In this document: positions 18,131 to 27,329 of the stretch, piece after piece
Position numbering within the stretch: the first letter of the stretch is position 1
Layout: each line of letters opens with the position of its first letter
From: Mesorhizobium sp. J18
GTDB lineage: Bacteria; Pseudomonadota; Alphaproteobacteria; Rhizobiales; Rhizobiaceae
Assembly (NCBI RefSeq): GCF_007829525.1
Contig: NZ_VLJP01000078.1
Coordinates: forward strand, 44,124 to 108,123
Direction of reading: 5' to 3'
DNA length: 64,000 nt
The notes under the pieces: model-generated
What the model saw: the letters and a program-made list of their open reading frames with translations, nothing else
Told to the model about the DNA's origin: nothing
Databases searched by the model: none
Program-made: the position numbers and the translations under genes

Positions 18131-19345
18131 GTGCATCTTCCACGTCTAGAGCCGCTGTTTCTATATGTAGAGCGGCTGGCTCCTCACTTTGTCCGCTTGC
18201 GGGCGACGATCGACCGGAATCGGGCTTTTATCGCTCCTCTGGCCGTCGGGCTTTGCCTGTCGGTGGCCTCGCCTACCGCCACGGCCTATCAGGACATGCG
18301 CAGCATGATATCCGGCCTGGAGACCGGATCGGACCGCTGGACGACCTTTGTCGAGCGCTCGGTCGCCGGTTCCGTGCATCAGGCCGAAATGCCCTTCATC
18401 GACAAGAGCATCCGCACGGGCGCGGTTTCCGGCGCGGGCGTCGAACTGCCCGGCATCGGCTCCGTCGCCTTTCGCGCCAAAGGGGGCTTCCGCGGCACGA
18501 CGCCCGACGAAGTGCGGATAAACCGCGCCGAAAAGCAGGGCCGCGTTGCCAATACCGTTCCCGTCGCGCCGCCGAAATTCTTCAATGCCGGCTCGATCTT
18601 CGAGCAGAAAGCCTCTCTCCTTGGATCGTCGTCGGAATATGTGATGGCTTTCGTCAAGCCCGAGATCAAAGGGAAGGAGGTCCAGATCGCCTCGACCTTC
18701 TTCGTCAAGGAGACAGATAAGGCCGCGTCCAATTTGCCGCCGATGGTGGCTGAACTGGTCAACAACGACAAGGCCGACATATTGGCGACGGCCTTCGCAC
18801 CGGCAGAGCCGAATTATGCGAAGGAATCGCCCTTCGCCAGCATCCTGAAGGACGAGAACGACGGCAGATTCATTCCGCCGGTGATGGACGACGACCATCC
18901 ATGGGCAAAGACTCCATTGCCGCCGAGCGTCTTTTCCGAGCGCGAGCAGCAGTGCCTGGCCGCAGGCGTCTATTTCGAGGCGCGCGGCGAATCGGTGAAA
19001 GGGCAGGCTGCCGTCGCCCAGGTCATCCTGAACCGTGTGCGCAATCCCGCCTATCCGAGCACCATCTGCGGCGTCGTCTACCAGAACGACAAATGGCGCA
19101 ACCGCTGCCAGTTCTCCTTTGCCTGCGACGGCATTCGCGACAGAGTGAAGAGCCCGTCCCACTACCGGATCGCGGAAGAGGTGGCGCTGGCCGTCACGGC
19201 GGGCAAGATCTGGCTTCCCGAGGTCGGGACCTCGACCCACTATCACGCCACCTATGTGCAGCCGCGCTGGGCCGGCGCGATGGAGAAGATGAAGAAGATC
19301 GGGCGTCACATCTTCTATCGCACCCATGGCGGCGGCTGGAACTAG
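18131..19345 (+). CDS. Cell-wall hydrolase of the SleB (Hydrolase_2) family
   Basis: Peptidoglycan hydrolase related to the spore-cortex enzyme SleB, which acts as a lytic transglycosylase. The 404-residue protein has an N-terminal membrane segment around residues 33-54, which may be a signal anchor, a long linker domain with no recognised fold, and the catalytic domain in the last 140 residues. The latter shows ECLAAGVYFEARGES-type signature (QQCLAAGVYFEARGE, with the catalytic Glu), NRVRNPAYPSTICGVVYQ and CQFSFACDG. Non-spore-forming alphaproteobacteria use such proteins in cell growth or division. It starts with GTG at 18131 and is a single-gene unit after der. Confidence 0.85.
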   Translation: MHLPRLEPLFLYVERLAPHFVRLRATIDRNRAFIAPLAVGLCLSVASPTATAYQDMRSMISGLETGSDRWTTFVERSVAGSVHQAEMPFIDKSIRTGAVSGAGVELPGIGSVAFRAKGGFRGTTPDEVRINRAEKQGRVANTVPVAPPKFFNAGSIFEQKASLLGSSSEYVMAFVKPEIKGKEVQIASTFFVKETDKAASNLPPMVAELVNNDKADILATAFAPAEPNYAKESPFASILKDENDGRFIPPVMDDDHPWAKTPLPPSVFSEREQQCLAAGVYFEARGESVKGQAAVAQVILNRVRNPAYPSTICGVVYQNDKWRNRCQFSFACDGIRDRVKSPSHYRIAEEVALAVTAGKIWLPEVGTSTHYHATYVQPRWAGAMEKMKKIGRHIFYRTHGGGWN

Positions 19346-19477
19346 CGGGCTGGCGGCGGGATTCCGCGGCGGATTCGCAACACTATTCCATCCCGCCGTC
19401 GCGCGCGCATTGTCGCACATGGTCAAGTTGTTGTTTTCATTGTATTAATCTGATGGTTTGCGGACCTTCGGCGTGGC

Positions 19478-19506
19478 TTGACTGGCGCGGGGCCGGTCTC
19501 TATGTT
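19478..19506 (+). promoter_or_regulatory. Probable housekeeping promoter of the atp F0 operon
   Basis: -35 hexamer TTGACT (19478-19483) and -10 hexamer TATGTT (19501-19506) are separated by 17 bases, the best spacing for sigma-70. The promoter lies 56 bp upstream of the proposed atpI start and would drive the whole atpI-B-E-F'-F cluster. Confidence 0.6.
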
Positions 19507-19562
19507 GCGCGCGACTTTGAAGCGGACAGCCGCTGACCGGCTTGCCGGGCATGGAGGTTGCG

Positions 19563-19919
19563 GTGGCCAACGGGGACCAGCCGAACGATCTGGATCGTCG
19601 GCGTCGCGAACTTGAGGCCGCGCTTGCATCTCGAAGGCCCAAAGAGCCGGAAGGGGGCGGAGACTCGAAGTCCGACGGCGTCGGAGGATTCGGCAATGCG
19701 CTGAGGCTTTCCAGCGAGTTCATTGCCGGGATTGTCGTCGGTGCGGGTCTTGGCTGGTTCATCGACAGGATGGCCGGTACGTCGCCCTGGGGCTTGATTG
19801 TTTTCCTGCTCCTGGGTTTCGCGGCCGGAGTATTGAATGTTCTGCGTTCGGCCGGGCTGGTCGCGGATTTCGGATCCAGGGCGCCCAAGCGGGCCCCGGA
19901 TGCCGGTGATGAGAACTAG
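19563..19919 (+). CDS. atpI: ATP synthase assembly protein AtpI
   Basis: Small membrane protein that helps assemble the c-subunit ring of ATP synthase. The polar N-terminus contains LDRRRRELEAALASRR, and two helices follow (SSEFIAGIVVGAGLGWFID and GLIVFLLLGFAAGVLNVLRS), which is the AtpI/F0F1 assembly family pattern. The GTG at 19563 is chosen because GGAGG lies 5 bases upstream; this gives 118 residues. An ATG at 19551 or TTG at 19542 would add 4-7 residues. It is the first gene of the F0 cluster, 36 bp before atpB. Confidence 0.85.
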   Translation: MANGDQPNDLDRRRRELEAALASRRPKEPEGGGDSKSDGVGGFGNALRLSSEFIAGIVVGAGLGWFIDRMAGTSPWGLIVFLLLGFAAGVLNVLRSAGLVADFGSRAPKRAPDAGDEN

Positions 19920-19955
19920 TTTGCGCTATGCGCGTTTGAGGATGAGGGGTACACG

Positions 19956-20705
19956 GTGGCAAACGATCCGATCCACCAGTTCCAGATTTCCAAATTGATC
20001 CCGATCGAGATCGGCGGCCTCGATTTCTCTTTCACCAATTCGGCAGCCTTCATGGTCGCGACCGTTGCGGCTTCGGGCGCCTTCCTGTTCCTGACGACCT
20101 CCAGCCGCGGCCTGGTGCCGGGGCGTTTGCAGTCCATCTCAGAGATGCTTTATGAATTCGTGGCATCGATGCTGCGCGACGCGGCAGGCTCCCACGGCAT
20201 GAAGTTCTTCCCCTTCGTCTTCTCTCTCTTCATGTTCGTGCTGGTCGGCAATCTGCTTGGCTTGTTCCCCTATTTCTTCACGATCACCAGCCACATCATC
20301 GTCACCTTCGCGCTGGCGCTGCTCGTCATCGGCACCGTGATCGTTTACGGCTTCTGGAAGCACGGCCTCGGTTTCCTGAAACTGTTCGTGCCGAGCGGCG
20401 TGCCGGCGGTGCTTGTCCCGCTCGTGGTTCTGATAGAAGTCGTTTCGTTCCTTTCCCGCCCGGTCAGCCTCTCGGTTCGTCTTTTCGCCAACATGCTGGC
20501 CGGTCATATCACGCTCAAGGTTTTCGCCGGTTTCGTGACATCGCTCAGCGCCTTCGGCGTGGCCGGCATGGCCGGAGCGGTTCTTCCCTTCGTCATGGTG
20601 GTCGCGATCACCGGCCTCGAAATTCTGGTGGCCTTCCTGCAGGCCTATGTCTTTGCGGTTCTGACTTGCATGTACCTCAACGACGCCTTGCATCCCGGCC
20701 ACTAG
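19956..20705 (+). CDS. atpB: ATP synthase F0 subunit a
   Basis: Membrane stator subunit that carries the two proton half-channels against the c ring. The 249-residue protein has about five or six membrane helices and includes the essential arginine in [19 protein letters not shown], as well as the [11 protein letters not shown] segment before it and [29 protein letters not shown] at the end. It starts with GTG at 19956 after GATGAGGGG. Order atpI-atpB-atpE-atpF'-atpF, separate from the F1 genes, is the usual arrangement in Hyphomicrobiales. Confidence 0.97.
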   Translation: MANDPIHQFQISKLIPIEIGGLDFSFTNSAAFMVATVAASGAFLFLTTSSRGLVPGRLQSISEMLYEFVASMLRDAAGSHGMKFFPFVFSLFMFVLVGNLLGLFPYFFTITSHIIVTFALALLVIGTVIVYGFWKHGLGFLKLFVPSGVPAVLVPLVVLIEVVSFLSRPVSLSVRLFANMLAGHITLKVFAGFVTSLSAFGVAGMAGAVLPFVMVVAITGLEILVAFLQAYVFAVLTCMYLNDALHPGH

Positions 20706-20756
20706 AGAACCCGCCACACCCCAATCTGGAATTCTCGATTCACAAGGAGTTCAAAA

Positions 20757-20981
20757 ATGGAAGTAGAAGCAGCTAAGGCAATCGGCGCTGGTATCGCCTG
20801 TCTCGGCATGGGCGGCGCCGGTATTGGCCTCGGCCATATCTTCGGCAACTATCTTGCCGGCGCCCTGCGTAATCCGTCTGCCGCCGACGGCCAGTTCGGC
20901 CGCCTGATCTTCGGCTTCGCCGTGACCGAAGCTCTGGGCATCTTCTCCCTGCTGGTCGCGCTTCTCCTGCTCTTCACGTAA
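20757..20981 (+). CDS. atpE: ATP synthase F0 subunit c
   Basis: Proton-carrying ring subunit of 74 residues that forms a two-helix hairpin. The ion-binding carboxylate is Glu58 in [22 protein letters not shown]; the polar loop is [14 protein letters not shown]. Residues that define sodium-binding c rings are not seen, so protons are the likely ion. ATG 20757 is preceded by AAGGAG. It follows atpB by 51 bp. Confidence 0.98.
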   Translation: MEVEAAKAIGAGIACLGMGGAGIGLGHIFGNYLAGALRNPSAADGQFGRLIFGFAVTEALGIFSLLVALLLLFT

Positions 20982-21052
20982 GAATCGGCAGGCATGCGTA
21001 AGAGCCGGCTGCGAGCCTTTTCGCGGCCGGCCTGTCATAACGGGAAAAGCAC

Positions 21053-21637
21053 ATGTTTGTGGCACCGGCATTCGCGCAATCGGCAGACGAGGGCGCTGCG
21101 GGCGAGACCCATACGGAAACGGGCGTGGAACACGGAAGCGGCCATGAGGCCGGTTTCCCGCCATTCGATTCCAGCACCTTTCCATCCCAGCTCCTCTGGC
21201 TGGCGATCACCTTCGGCCTTTTCTATCTCTTCCTGAAACGGGTCGCGCTCCCGCGCATCGGCAATATCCTGGAGGTCCGCCGCGATCGCATCGCGCAGGA
21301 TCTCGATCAGGCCGCCCGCATGAAGGACGAGGCCGACGCTGCCGTGGCGGCCTATGAGCAGGAGCTTGCCGAAGCACGCAAGAAGGCCAATGTGATCGGC
21401 CAGGAAGCGCGTGATCAGGCGAAGGCCGAAGCCGAGGCCGAACGCCGGAAGGTCGAAGCCCGGCTTGATGAGCAGCTTAGCGAAGCCGACGAGCGCATCG
21501 CCACGATCAAGTCGACGGCGATGAAGGATGTCGGGGCGATCGCCGAGGAAACGGCCGCTCTCATCGTCCAGGAACTCATCGGCTCCAAGGCCGACAAGAG
21601 CGCGGTTGCCGCCGCGGTCAAGGCTGTGAGGCAGTAA
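21053..21637 (+). CDS. atpG: ATP synthase F0 subunit b' (second b subunit)
   Basis: Peripheral-stalk subunit b', found in photosynthetic bacteria and most alphaproteobacteria, which pairs with b to hold F1 against rotation. The 194-residue protein has an N-terminal stretch ([14 protein letters not shown]) that may be a short signal-like segment, one membrane helix around residues 49-66 ([19 protein letters not shown]) and a long alanine- and glutamate-rich coiled coil. The next gene, atpF, starts 1 bp after the stop. The symbol atpG is used in some genomes for the gamma subunit, so atpF' is a common alternative name. Confidence 0.93.
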   Translation: MFVAPAFAQSADEGAAGETHTETGVEHGSGHEAGFPPFDSSTFPSQLLWLAITFGLFYLFLKRVALPRIGNILEVRRDRIAQDLDQAARMKDEADAAVAAYEQELAEARKKANVIGQEARDQAKAEAEAERRKVEARLDEQLSEADERIATIKSTAMKDVGAIAEETAALIVQELIGSKADKSAVAAAVKAVRQ

Positions 21638-21638
21638 G

Positions 21639-22124
21639 ATGGCATTGGACGCTACATTCTGGGCCACGATCGGTCTCATCGTCTTCGTGGCGATCCTCAT
21701 CTATATGAAGGTGCCGGGAATGCTGTCGCGCGCGCTCGACCAGCGTGCCGAGCGCATCCGCAACGAGCTCGATGAGGCGCGCCGGCTTCGTGAGGACGCC
21801 CAGCAGCTTCTCGCCGAATATCAGCGCAAGCGCCAGGAGGCCGAGAAGGAAGCGGAGGACATCGTCAACGCCGCCCGCCGCGAAGCGGAGCTGATCGCCC
21901 AGGAGGCAAGGGAGCGGACAGAAGATTATGTCGCCCGTCGCACCGCTCTGGCCGAGCAGAAGATTGCCCAGGCCGAGCGCGATGCGGTGAGCGAAGTGCG
22001 CTCCAGCGCCGTCGACATCGCCATCGAGGCGGCCCGCCGTCTCCTGACGGAAAAGGTGGACGTCAAGACCACCCATGATCTGTTCAAATCGTCGGTCCAG
22101 CAGGTCAAGTCGAAGCTCAACTGA
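21639..22124 (+). CDS. atpF: ATP synthase F0 subunit b
   Basis: Peripheral-stalk subunit b, 161 residues. It has an N-terminal helix (FWATIGLIVFVAILIYMKVPGML) followed by a long coiled coil (RIRNELDEARRLREDAQQLLAEYQRKRQEAEKEAEDIVNAARREA). Last gene of the F0 cluster, followed by a strong terminator at 22146. Length is typical of alphaproteobacterial b. Confidence 0.95.
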   Translation: MALDATFWATIGLIVFVAILIYMKVPGMLSRALDQRAERIRNELDEARRLREDAQQLLAEYQRKRQEAEKEAEDIVNAARREAELIAQEARERTEDYVARRTALAEQKIAQAERDAVSEVRSSAVDIAIEAARRLLTEKVDVKTTHDLFKSSVQQVKSKLN

Positions 22125-22145
22125 AGTTCTGCACAGAGACATCGA

Positions 22146-22175
22146 ACGCCGTCGGGGAGACCCGGCGGCGTTTTT
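22146..22175 (+). terminator. Rho-independent terminator of the atp F0 operon
   Basis: Stem ACGCCGTCGGG / CCCGGCGGCGT (one G-T pair) with a GAGA loop, followed directly by TTTTTGTTT. It lies 22 bp after the atpF stop and has all features of an intrinsic terminator. Confidence 0.92.
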
Positions 22176-22310
22176 GTTTGTCCAGTATGATGAAAGGCTG
22201 CCTGCCTTGGGATTTCTTTCACCATCACTGGGTGGCATTTCGATGACCACGAAGGTCAGCGGAGGTCCCGATCGAATCAGGATGACACCGGGGGTGCTTT
22301 TACGCGCAAC

Positions 22311-22961
22311 TCACAATCGGAACGGTGCGAAGGTCATCCGATGGAGGCGGGTGATCGGGCCATGTTCCACAATGGCGCTGCGATGCCGCTCGGTGGCGTA
22401 GCCCACATGGGTTTCGAAACCGTAGTGCGGATTGACTGTGGCGCTGCGCATCATCATGCGGTCGCGGGTCACCTTGGCGACTATGGAAGCGGCGGCAATC
22501 GACTGGGAACGCTGGTCCCCCTTCACCACCGCGCGCGCGGCGCAGGGCAGGCCGGGAGGGATGTCGCGCCCGTCGGCCAGCGCAAAGGCGGGCTGCACGC
22601 AAAGCCCGCGCAGCGCCCGCCGCATGGCCTCAAGGCTTGCCCTGAGGATGTCCGACCTGTCGATGGAAGAGGCCGAAACCGACGCAACCGAGACGGCTAC
22701 GGCCGTATTGAAGATCGCGGAATACAGCATCTCGCGCGTCTCGGGCGGCATCCGCTTGGAATCATCGAGGCCGTCAGGAATGCGCTCCGGATCGAGTATG
22801 ACCGCGGCGGCCACGACGGGGCCGGCAAGCGGCCCGCGGCCCGCCTCGTCCAACCCTGCGACCGGCGCCAGACCGTCACGGATGACAGCCCTCTCGAGGG
22901 TGAAATCCGGCCGCACCGGAATATCGAAAAGAAGTGGAGAATCGGTCTGCGTGCGAGCCAT
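22311..22961 (-). CDS. rnhB: Ribonuclease HII
   Basis: Endonuclease that removes RNA from RNA-DNA hybrids and single ribonucleotides from DNA. The 216-residue protein has the family signature [12 protein letters not shown] (Asp38, Glu39), DDSKRM, the third acidic residue in ALADGRDIP and the motif [15 protein letters not shown]. Length is normal for type 2 RNase H. It lies downstream of the SplB-like radical SAM gene on the same strand, 152 bp away, and may share its SOS-linked promoter. Converges with atpF. Confidence 0.97.
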   Translation of the reverse strand: MARTQTDSPLLFDIPVRPDFTLERAVIRDGLAPVAGLDEAGRGPLAGPVVAAAVILDPERIPDGLDDSKRMPPETREMLYSAIFNTAVAVSVASVSASSIDRSDILRASLEAMRRALRGLCVQPAFALADGRDIPPGLPCAARAVVKGDQRSQSIAAASIVAKVTRDRMMMRSATVNPHYGFETHVGYATERHRSAIVEHGPITRLHRMTFAPFRL

Positions 22962-23113
22962 GATGCGGCGATGCTCGCATCGCGACCGATTCTCCGCAAG
23001 TCCTTCCCGACGTCATGGGTTTACGTCAGGGAAGTCTCCGTCGGCATCGCAGGGGACGGGCGGCCGAACGGAATTCCTTGGCTATCCGCCATCGGGAAGC
23101 GGACATGCCTTTG

Positions 23114-24268
23114 TCACAGAAGCACGAGTTGCTCTCCGCCTCCGGACGGGGCTTTGAAGAGATCATTGCGCAGCTTGCGTCTTTCGGTATTGAAGCCGAT
23201 CCGCCGCGCTGCGATCTCGAAGCGGCGGCCGATCTGCCAGGCATAGGGGCCGGTGCCCTTCATGCGCTTGCCCCATTCCGAATCATAATCCTTGCCGCCG
23301 CGCATCGACCGCACCAGCGTCATGACGTGGCGGTAGCGGTCCGGAAAATGCCGCAGTAGCCAGTCCTTGAAGATCGGGCTGACCTCCAGCGGCAGGCGCA
23401 GGATGATGTAGCCTGCCTCGCGCGCGCCGGCCGCATAGGCCGATTCCAGGATGCGTTCGATCTCATGGTCCGTCAGCCCGGGAATGACGGGGCCGATCAT
23501 GACCGAGACCGAAACGCCGGCATCGCTCAACGCTCGCATGGCTTCCAGCCGCCTCGGCGGTGTGGCCGCGCGCGGCTCCATGGTCCGCGCCACCTTGCGG
23601 TCGAGCGTCGTCACCGAAAGCGCGACCTTGGCGAGACCCTGCTCGGCCATGCGCGAGAGAATGTCGATATCGCGCATCACCAGGGCCGATTTGGTGACGA
23701 TCCCGACCGGATGCCTGTATTTTTCGAGCACTTCCAGGATCTCGCGCATGATGCGATATTGCCGCTCGATTGGCTGATACGGGTCCGTATTGGTGCCGAT
23801 GGCTATGGTCTGCGGCTGATAGCCGTCCTTCGACAGTTCACGTTCCAGAAGAGCGGCCGCATCCGGCTTGGCGAACAGCTTCGATTCGAAGTCGAGGCCC
23901 GGCGAAAGGCCCATATAGGCATGGGTCGGGCGCGCGAAGCAGTAGACACAGCCGTGTTCGCAGCCGCGATAGGGATTGATGGAGCGGTCGAAGGAAATGT
24001 CGGGAGATTCGTTGCGCGTTATGATCCGGCGCGGCTTCTCGACCTGAACCTCGGTCTTGAAGGGCGGCAGTTCCTCCAGCGAGTTCCAGCCGTCGTCGAA
24101 GATGTGCCTTGAAACCGGCTCGAAGCGGCCCGAAGGATTGATTCCGGCCGCGCGGCCCCTGCGCCGGTCGAAACCGATGCGAATGCCGCTTTCCTCTATG
24201 ACTGCATTGGCCATCGTCGCGCCTCCGCCTTTGAAGGCGGCAACGTCTGCGCGGCTGATCTGTTCCAT
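23114..24268 (-). CDS. SplB-like radical SAM protein (PA0069 family)
   Basis: Radical S-adenosylmethionine protein related to spore photoproduct lyase (COG1533, DNA-repair photolyase-like) and of the PA0069 family. The iron-sulphur cluster motif CEHGCVYC gives Cys103, Cys107 and Cys110 (CX3CX2C). Other landmarks are NPYRGCEHG, IAIGTNTDPYQPIERQ and VTKSALVMRDIDIL. True function is unknown; repair of DNA damage is inferred. The divergent region upstream holds a LexA-type box (24346-24360). Start may be 24268 (weak GGAG) or ATG 24214, which has GGAGGCG 7 bases upstream; the longer form is given. Confidence 0.85.
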   Translation of the reverse strand: MEQISRADVAAFKGGGATMANAVIEESGIRIGFDRRRGRAAGINPSGRFEPVSRHIFDDGWNSLEELPPFKTEVQVEKPRRIITRNESPDISFDRSINPYRGCEHGCVYCFARPTHAYMGLSPGLDFESKLFAKPDAAALLERELSKDGYQPQTIAIGTNTDPYQPIERQYRIMREILEVLEKYRHPVGIVTKSALVMRDIDILSRMAEQGLAKVALSVTTLDRKVARTMEPRAATPPRRLEAMRALSDAGVSVSVMIGPVIPGLTDHEIERILESAYAAGAREAGYIILRLPLEVSPIFKDWLLRHFPDRYRHVMTLVRSMRGGKDYDSEWGKRMKGTGPYAWQIGRRFEIAARRIGFNTERRKLRNDLFKAPSGGGEQLVLL

Positions 24269-24345
24269 GTTCCGGTCTCCATAAGCCGGGTTCAGCGTGA
24301 GGCGAATCGCGCCTCAAGATGAATCTATTCCTATCCATCAAATGA

Positions 24346-24360
24346 GAACAAATCAAGAAC
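24346..24360. promoter_or_regulatory. LexA-binding SOS box, alphaproteobacterial type
   Basis: GAAC-AAATCAA-GAAC, i.e. GTTC-N7-GTTC on the minus strand, which is the established LexA site of alphaproteobacteria. It lies 78 bp upstream of the SplB-like gene and 72 bp upstream of the proposed start of the small glycosyltransferase. The match is exact and sits in an AT-rich promoter-like stretch. LexA control of the SplB-like gene, rather than of the glycosyltransferase, is the more likely reading. Confidence 0.72.
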
Positions 24361-24431
24361 TTTTGCACCTGCCACAGGTGCTGCATCGCACAACTGGCGC
24401 TCGGCTCCGCTTTCGTTTATTGGCTAACCAA

Positions 24432-24959
24432 ATGCTCAGTGTCCTGATAGAGACTTGCAACCATGAGGAGGAGCTGGCGAGGACATTGGCCTCGCTCGTG
24501 GGCGGCGCCGTTGAGGGCGTCGTGCGCGAGGTAATCGTCTGCGACACCGGTTCCACCGACAATACGCATCTGGTCGCCGAACATGCCGGCTGCCGCTATG
24601 TCGCCGAGGGCGGGATCGGCACGGCCTTGCGCCAGGCAAAGGGTGAATGGCTTGCGCTGCTGGAGCCTGGCGCCCGGCTCTGCGACGGCTGGATGGACGG
24701 CGTGCTTGACCATGTGGCGCGCTCGACCGCGCCGGCATGCTTCACGCGCTCGAAGCAGGGCAGGGCAAAATTCCTGGTACGTGTCTTTTCCGCCAAGCGA
24801 CCCTTGGCTGACGGACTCCTGATAACGAAGCGGCAAGCGGCAGCGCTGGTACAGAAGGCCAGGCACGCCGACGACATCGCCCGCGGACTGGCCATGAAGC
24901 GGCTGGACGGGGAAATTTTCGTTGCCGGCCGGCCGGCGGCCACTTCTCAGCGGAAGTGA
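24432..24959 (+). CDS. Small family-2 glycosyltransferase-like protein
   Basis: A 175-residue protein beginning [23 protein letters not shown], a nucleotide-sugar-binding start typical of GT-A glycosyltransferases, followed by [25 protein letters not shown]. The usual DXD motif is not seen where expected, and the protein is shorter than most family members (over 220), so it may be a single-domain relative without activity, or act on an unknown substrate. A longer frame starts at 24297, but ATG 24432 begins at the conserved region. The next gene, coaX, begins 25 bp later, so they are likely cotranscribed. Confidence 0.7.
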   Translation: MLSVLIETCNHEEELARTLASLVGGAVEGVVREVIVCDTGSTDNTHLVAEHAGCRYVAEGGIGTALRQAKGEWLALLEPGARLCDGWMDGVLDHVARSTAPACFTRSKQGRAKFLVRVFSAKRPLADGLLITKRQAAALVQKARHADDIARGLAMKRLDGEIFVAGRPAATSQRK

Positions 24960-24984
24960 AGAGAGGCGCAGGAGGAGCCGAGCC

Positions 24985-25758
24985 ATGCTTCTTGCCATTG
25001 AGCAGGGCAATACCAACAGCCTTTTCGCCATCCATGACGGCGAGCGATGGGTCGCGCAATGGCGCACCGCGACGGAAGCGAACCGCACCGCCGACGAATA
25101 TGCGGTCTGGCTTGCGCAACTCCTCAATATGGCCGGCCTGCAGCTCAAGATGCTCGATTCCTGCATCATCTCCAGCGTCGTCCCGCAATCGATCTTCAAT
25201 CTCCGCAATCTCGCCCGCCGCTATCTGAATGCCGAGCCGCTGGTGATTGGCGAGAATGCGGAGCTTGGCATCCCCATACGCACCGCCAAGCCATCGGAGG
25301 TCGGCTCCGACCGCATCGTCAATGCGCTTGGCGCGCATATCGCCTATCCCGGCCCGCTTATCGTGGTCGATAGCGGCACGGCAACGACGCTCGACGTGGT
25401 CGCCGCGGACGGAGGCTTCGAGGGCGGGGCGATCGCTCCCGGTATCCATCTTTCGGTCGAAGCCCTGCATGCCGCCGCCGCCAAGCTTCCCCGCGTGGCG
25501 CTCAGAAAGCCCGAGCGCGTCGTCGGCAACGACACCGTCAGCGCCATGCAATCGGGCGTCTTCTGGGGCTATATCTGCCTCATCGAGGGCATGATCGCGC
25601 GCATCAAGGAGGAACGTAAGGAGGAGATGACGGTGATCGCCACCGGAGGCGTGGCCTCGCTCTTCTATGACGCCACCACGGTGATCGACCATTTCGACCC
25701 GGATGTCACGATCCGTGGACTTCTGGAGATCCATCGGCGCAATACGGGTCTGGGTTAG
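24985..25758 (+). CDS. coaX: Type III pantothenate kinase
   Basis: Catalyses the first step of coenzyme A synthesis, pantothenate to 4'-phosphopantothenate, and needs a monovalent cation. The 257-residue protein has the acetate/sugar-kinase fold: phosphate-binding loop [12 protein letters not shown] at the start, [25 protein letters not shown], and [23 protein letters not shown]. The first motif usually starts with Asp (DXGNT); here Glu6 takes the place, which I recall for some related alphaproteobacterial proteins. ATG 24985 follows GGAGGAG. Expected genes nearby in other Hyphomicrobiales (birA, rnj) are not present. Confidence 0.93.
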   Translation: MLLAIEQGNTNSLFAIHDGERWVAQWRTATEANRTADEYAVWLAQLLNMAGLQLKMLDSCIISSVVPQSIFNLRNLARRYLNAEPLVIGENAELGIPIRTAKPSEVGSDRIVNALGAHIAYPGPLIVVDSGTATTLDVVAADGGFEGGAIAPGIHLSVEALHAAAAKLPRVALRKPERVVGNDTVSAMQSGVFWGYICLIEGMIARIKEERKEEMTVIATGGVASLFYDATTVIDHFDPDVTIRGLLEIHRRNTGLG

Positions 25759-25860
25759 AGCCGCTGCGGTTTTGTGCGCGGCAAGATCTTGGCTGCAAAC
25801 GCTTCCCCGTCCGTCATCCTCGACCTCGAAGCTAAGCGAAGAGTGTTGGAATATGGGATT

Positions 25861-26418
25861 TCAGCCCGGTTTGCCCGCTCCGCGCTTCAGATGCTCGTCC
25901 AGCCGGGGCATGATCTCGACGAAATTGCACGGCATGTGCCGGTAGTCGAACTGATCCTTCAGGATCAGGTCCCATCCGTCGCGGCAGGCGCCGGGCGAGC
26001 CAGGCAAGACAAAGACGAAGGTCTGCTGAATCAGCCCGGCGGTCGCCCGCGACTGTATGGTGGAGGTGCCGATCTTGTCATAGGAGATGCGGTGGAAGAC
26101 TTCCGAAAAGCCGTCCATGCGCTTTTCGAACAAGGGCTCCAGCGCCTCCGGGGTGACGTCGCGCCCGGTGAAGCCGGTGCCGCCCGTGGTGATCACCGCG
26201 TCGATGGCGGTGTCGGCGCACCATTGCAAGACGATGGCACGGATCGCCTCGATATCGTCGGGCACGATCTGGCGGTCCGCAACCTTATGACCCGCTTCGC
26301 TGATCCGGTCGCAAAGCAGCAGGCCTGACTTGTCGTCGGCGAGGCTGCGCGTGTCGGAAACCGTCAGGACGGCAAAGCCGACCGGGATGAAGGGGCGCCC
26401 TGCACCTTTATCGGCCAT
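25861..26418 (-). CDS. moaB: Molybdenum cofactor biosynthesis protein MoaB
   Basis: MoaB/Mog-type protein that adenylates molybdopterin in molybdenum-cofactor synthesis (the exact role of MoaB paralogues is debated). The 185-residue protein shows VLTVSDTR at the start, ITTGGTGFTGRDVTPEAL in the substrate site and VFVLPGSPGACRDGWD near the C-terminus. Two ATGs lie next to each other; the second (26418) has GGAGGGAA at best spacing and is chosen. The gene overlaps the end of ispE by 11 bp. It converges with coaX. Confidence 0.93.
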   Translation of the reverse strand: MADKGAGRPFIPVGFAVLTVSDTRSLADDKSGLLLCDRISEAGHKVADRQIVPDDIEAIRAIVLQWCADTAIDAVITTGGTGFTGRDVTPEALEPLFEKRMDGFSEVFHRISYDKIGTSTIQSRATAGLIQQTFVFVLPGSPGACRDGWDLILKDQFDYRHMPCNFVEIMPRLDEHLKRGAGKPG

Positions 26419-27307
26419 CATTTCCCTCCACGGGCGCAATTCTCGTTGCGGAAACGAACCATGCCGGGGCTGCGTCCGAGATTGCCGCAGCGGCGCGCTC
26501 GGCTTCGCCTTTCGACCGGAATATGCCGAAGCAGGTGGCGCCGGAGCCGGACATGCGGGCGAGGATGGCGCCATTGTCGCGCAAGGCCTGCAGCGCATCG
26601 GCTATTTCCGGGGCCAGCGACATTGCCGGCTCCTCCAGATCGTTGCGCGTGGCGCTCAGCCAGTCGATGACGGCATCCGCGTCGCCGTCAGCCGATATGA
26701 CGGGCATGGTCTGGTTGTTGGCCCTGGAAAGCGCCTGGAAGACATGCGCCGTCGCCAGTGGTACGCCCGGATTGACCAGAACGACGAAAAGGGCGGGGAA
26801 ACGCTTCAGCGGCTCGATCTTTTCGCCGATTCCGCGCGCCAGAAGGGGGCGCGCCGCGAGGCACATGGGCACGTCGGCGCCAAGCTGCAAACCGAGCCGC
26901 GCCAGTTCGGCATCCTCCGCCTCAAGCTTCCAGAGCCGCGCCAGCATGCGCATTGTGGTGGCCGCGTCGCTCGATCCGCCGCCGATGCCCGAGGCGACCG
27001 GCAGATTCTTTTCCAGCCGCAGCGCCACCGGCTGCGTTGCAGCGGCGCCGAAACGCTCGCGCAGGAGATCGCGTGCTCTGATAATGAGGTTGGCTTCGCC
27101 TATTGGAACCTGTGCCGCGTAGCGGCCGGCGACGGTGATGTCGTCGGCCTCGGCCGGTTCGGCGCTCAGATGGTCGCCGTCTTCAGCGAAGACGGCCAGG
27201 CTCTCGATCAGGTGATAGCCGTCGCTGCGCCTGCCGACGATGTGCAGCGCCAAATTGATCTTCGCCGGAGCGATGAAGGTAAGGGGCCCGGTCATATAAC
27301 AGGTCAT
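26408..27307 (-). CDS. ispE: 4-diphosphocytidyl-2-C-methyl-D-erythritol kinase
   Basis: Fourth step of the non-mevalonate (MEP) isoprenoid pathway: ATP-dependent phosphorylation of CDP-ME. GHMP-kinase fold with APAKINLALHIVGRRSDGYH at the start, GIGGGSSDAATTMR (107-120) as ATP loop and RMSGSGATCFG near the C-terminus. The 299 residues from ATG 27307 are normal; ATG 27295 is an equally possible start, since neither has a strong ribosome site. Overlaps moaB by 11 bp. With dxs (55.6 kb) it shows that the MEP route is used. Confidence 0.96.
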   Translation of the reverse strand: MTCYMTGPLTFIAPAKINLALHIVGRRSDGYHLIESLAVFAEDGDHLSAEPAEADDITVAGRYAAQVPIGEANLIIRARDLLRERFGAAATQPVALRLEKNLPVASGIGGGSSDAATTMRMLARLWKLEAEDAELARLGLQLGADVPMCLAARPLLARGIGEKIEPLKRFPALFVVLVNPGVPLATAHVFQALSRANNQTMPVISADGDADAVIDWLSATRNDLEEPAMSLAPEIADALQALRDNGAILARMSGSGATCFGIFRSKGEAERAAAAISDAAPAWFVSATRIAPVEGNDGR

Positions 27308-27329
27308 GAGAATGGCCGCTGGACCGCGG

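Noticed and set aside
23009-23029. GACGT...ACGTC inverted repeat between the radical SAM gene and rnhB
   Set aside because: Only 5-bp arms with no T tract; too weak to call a terminator or operator.
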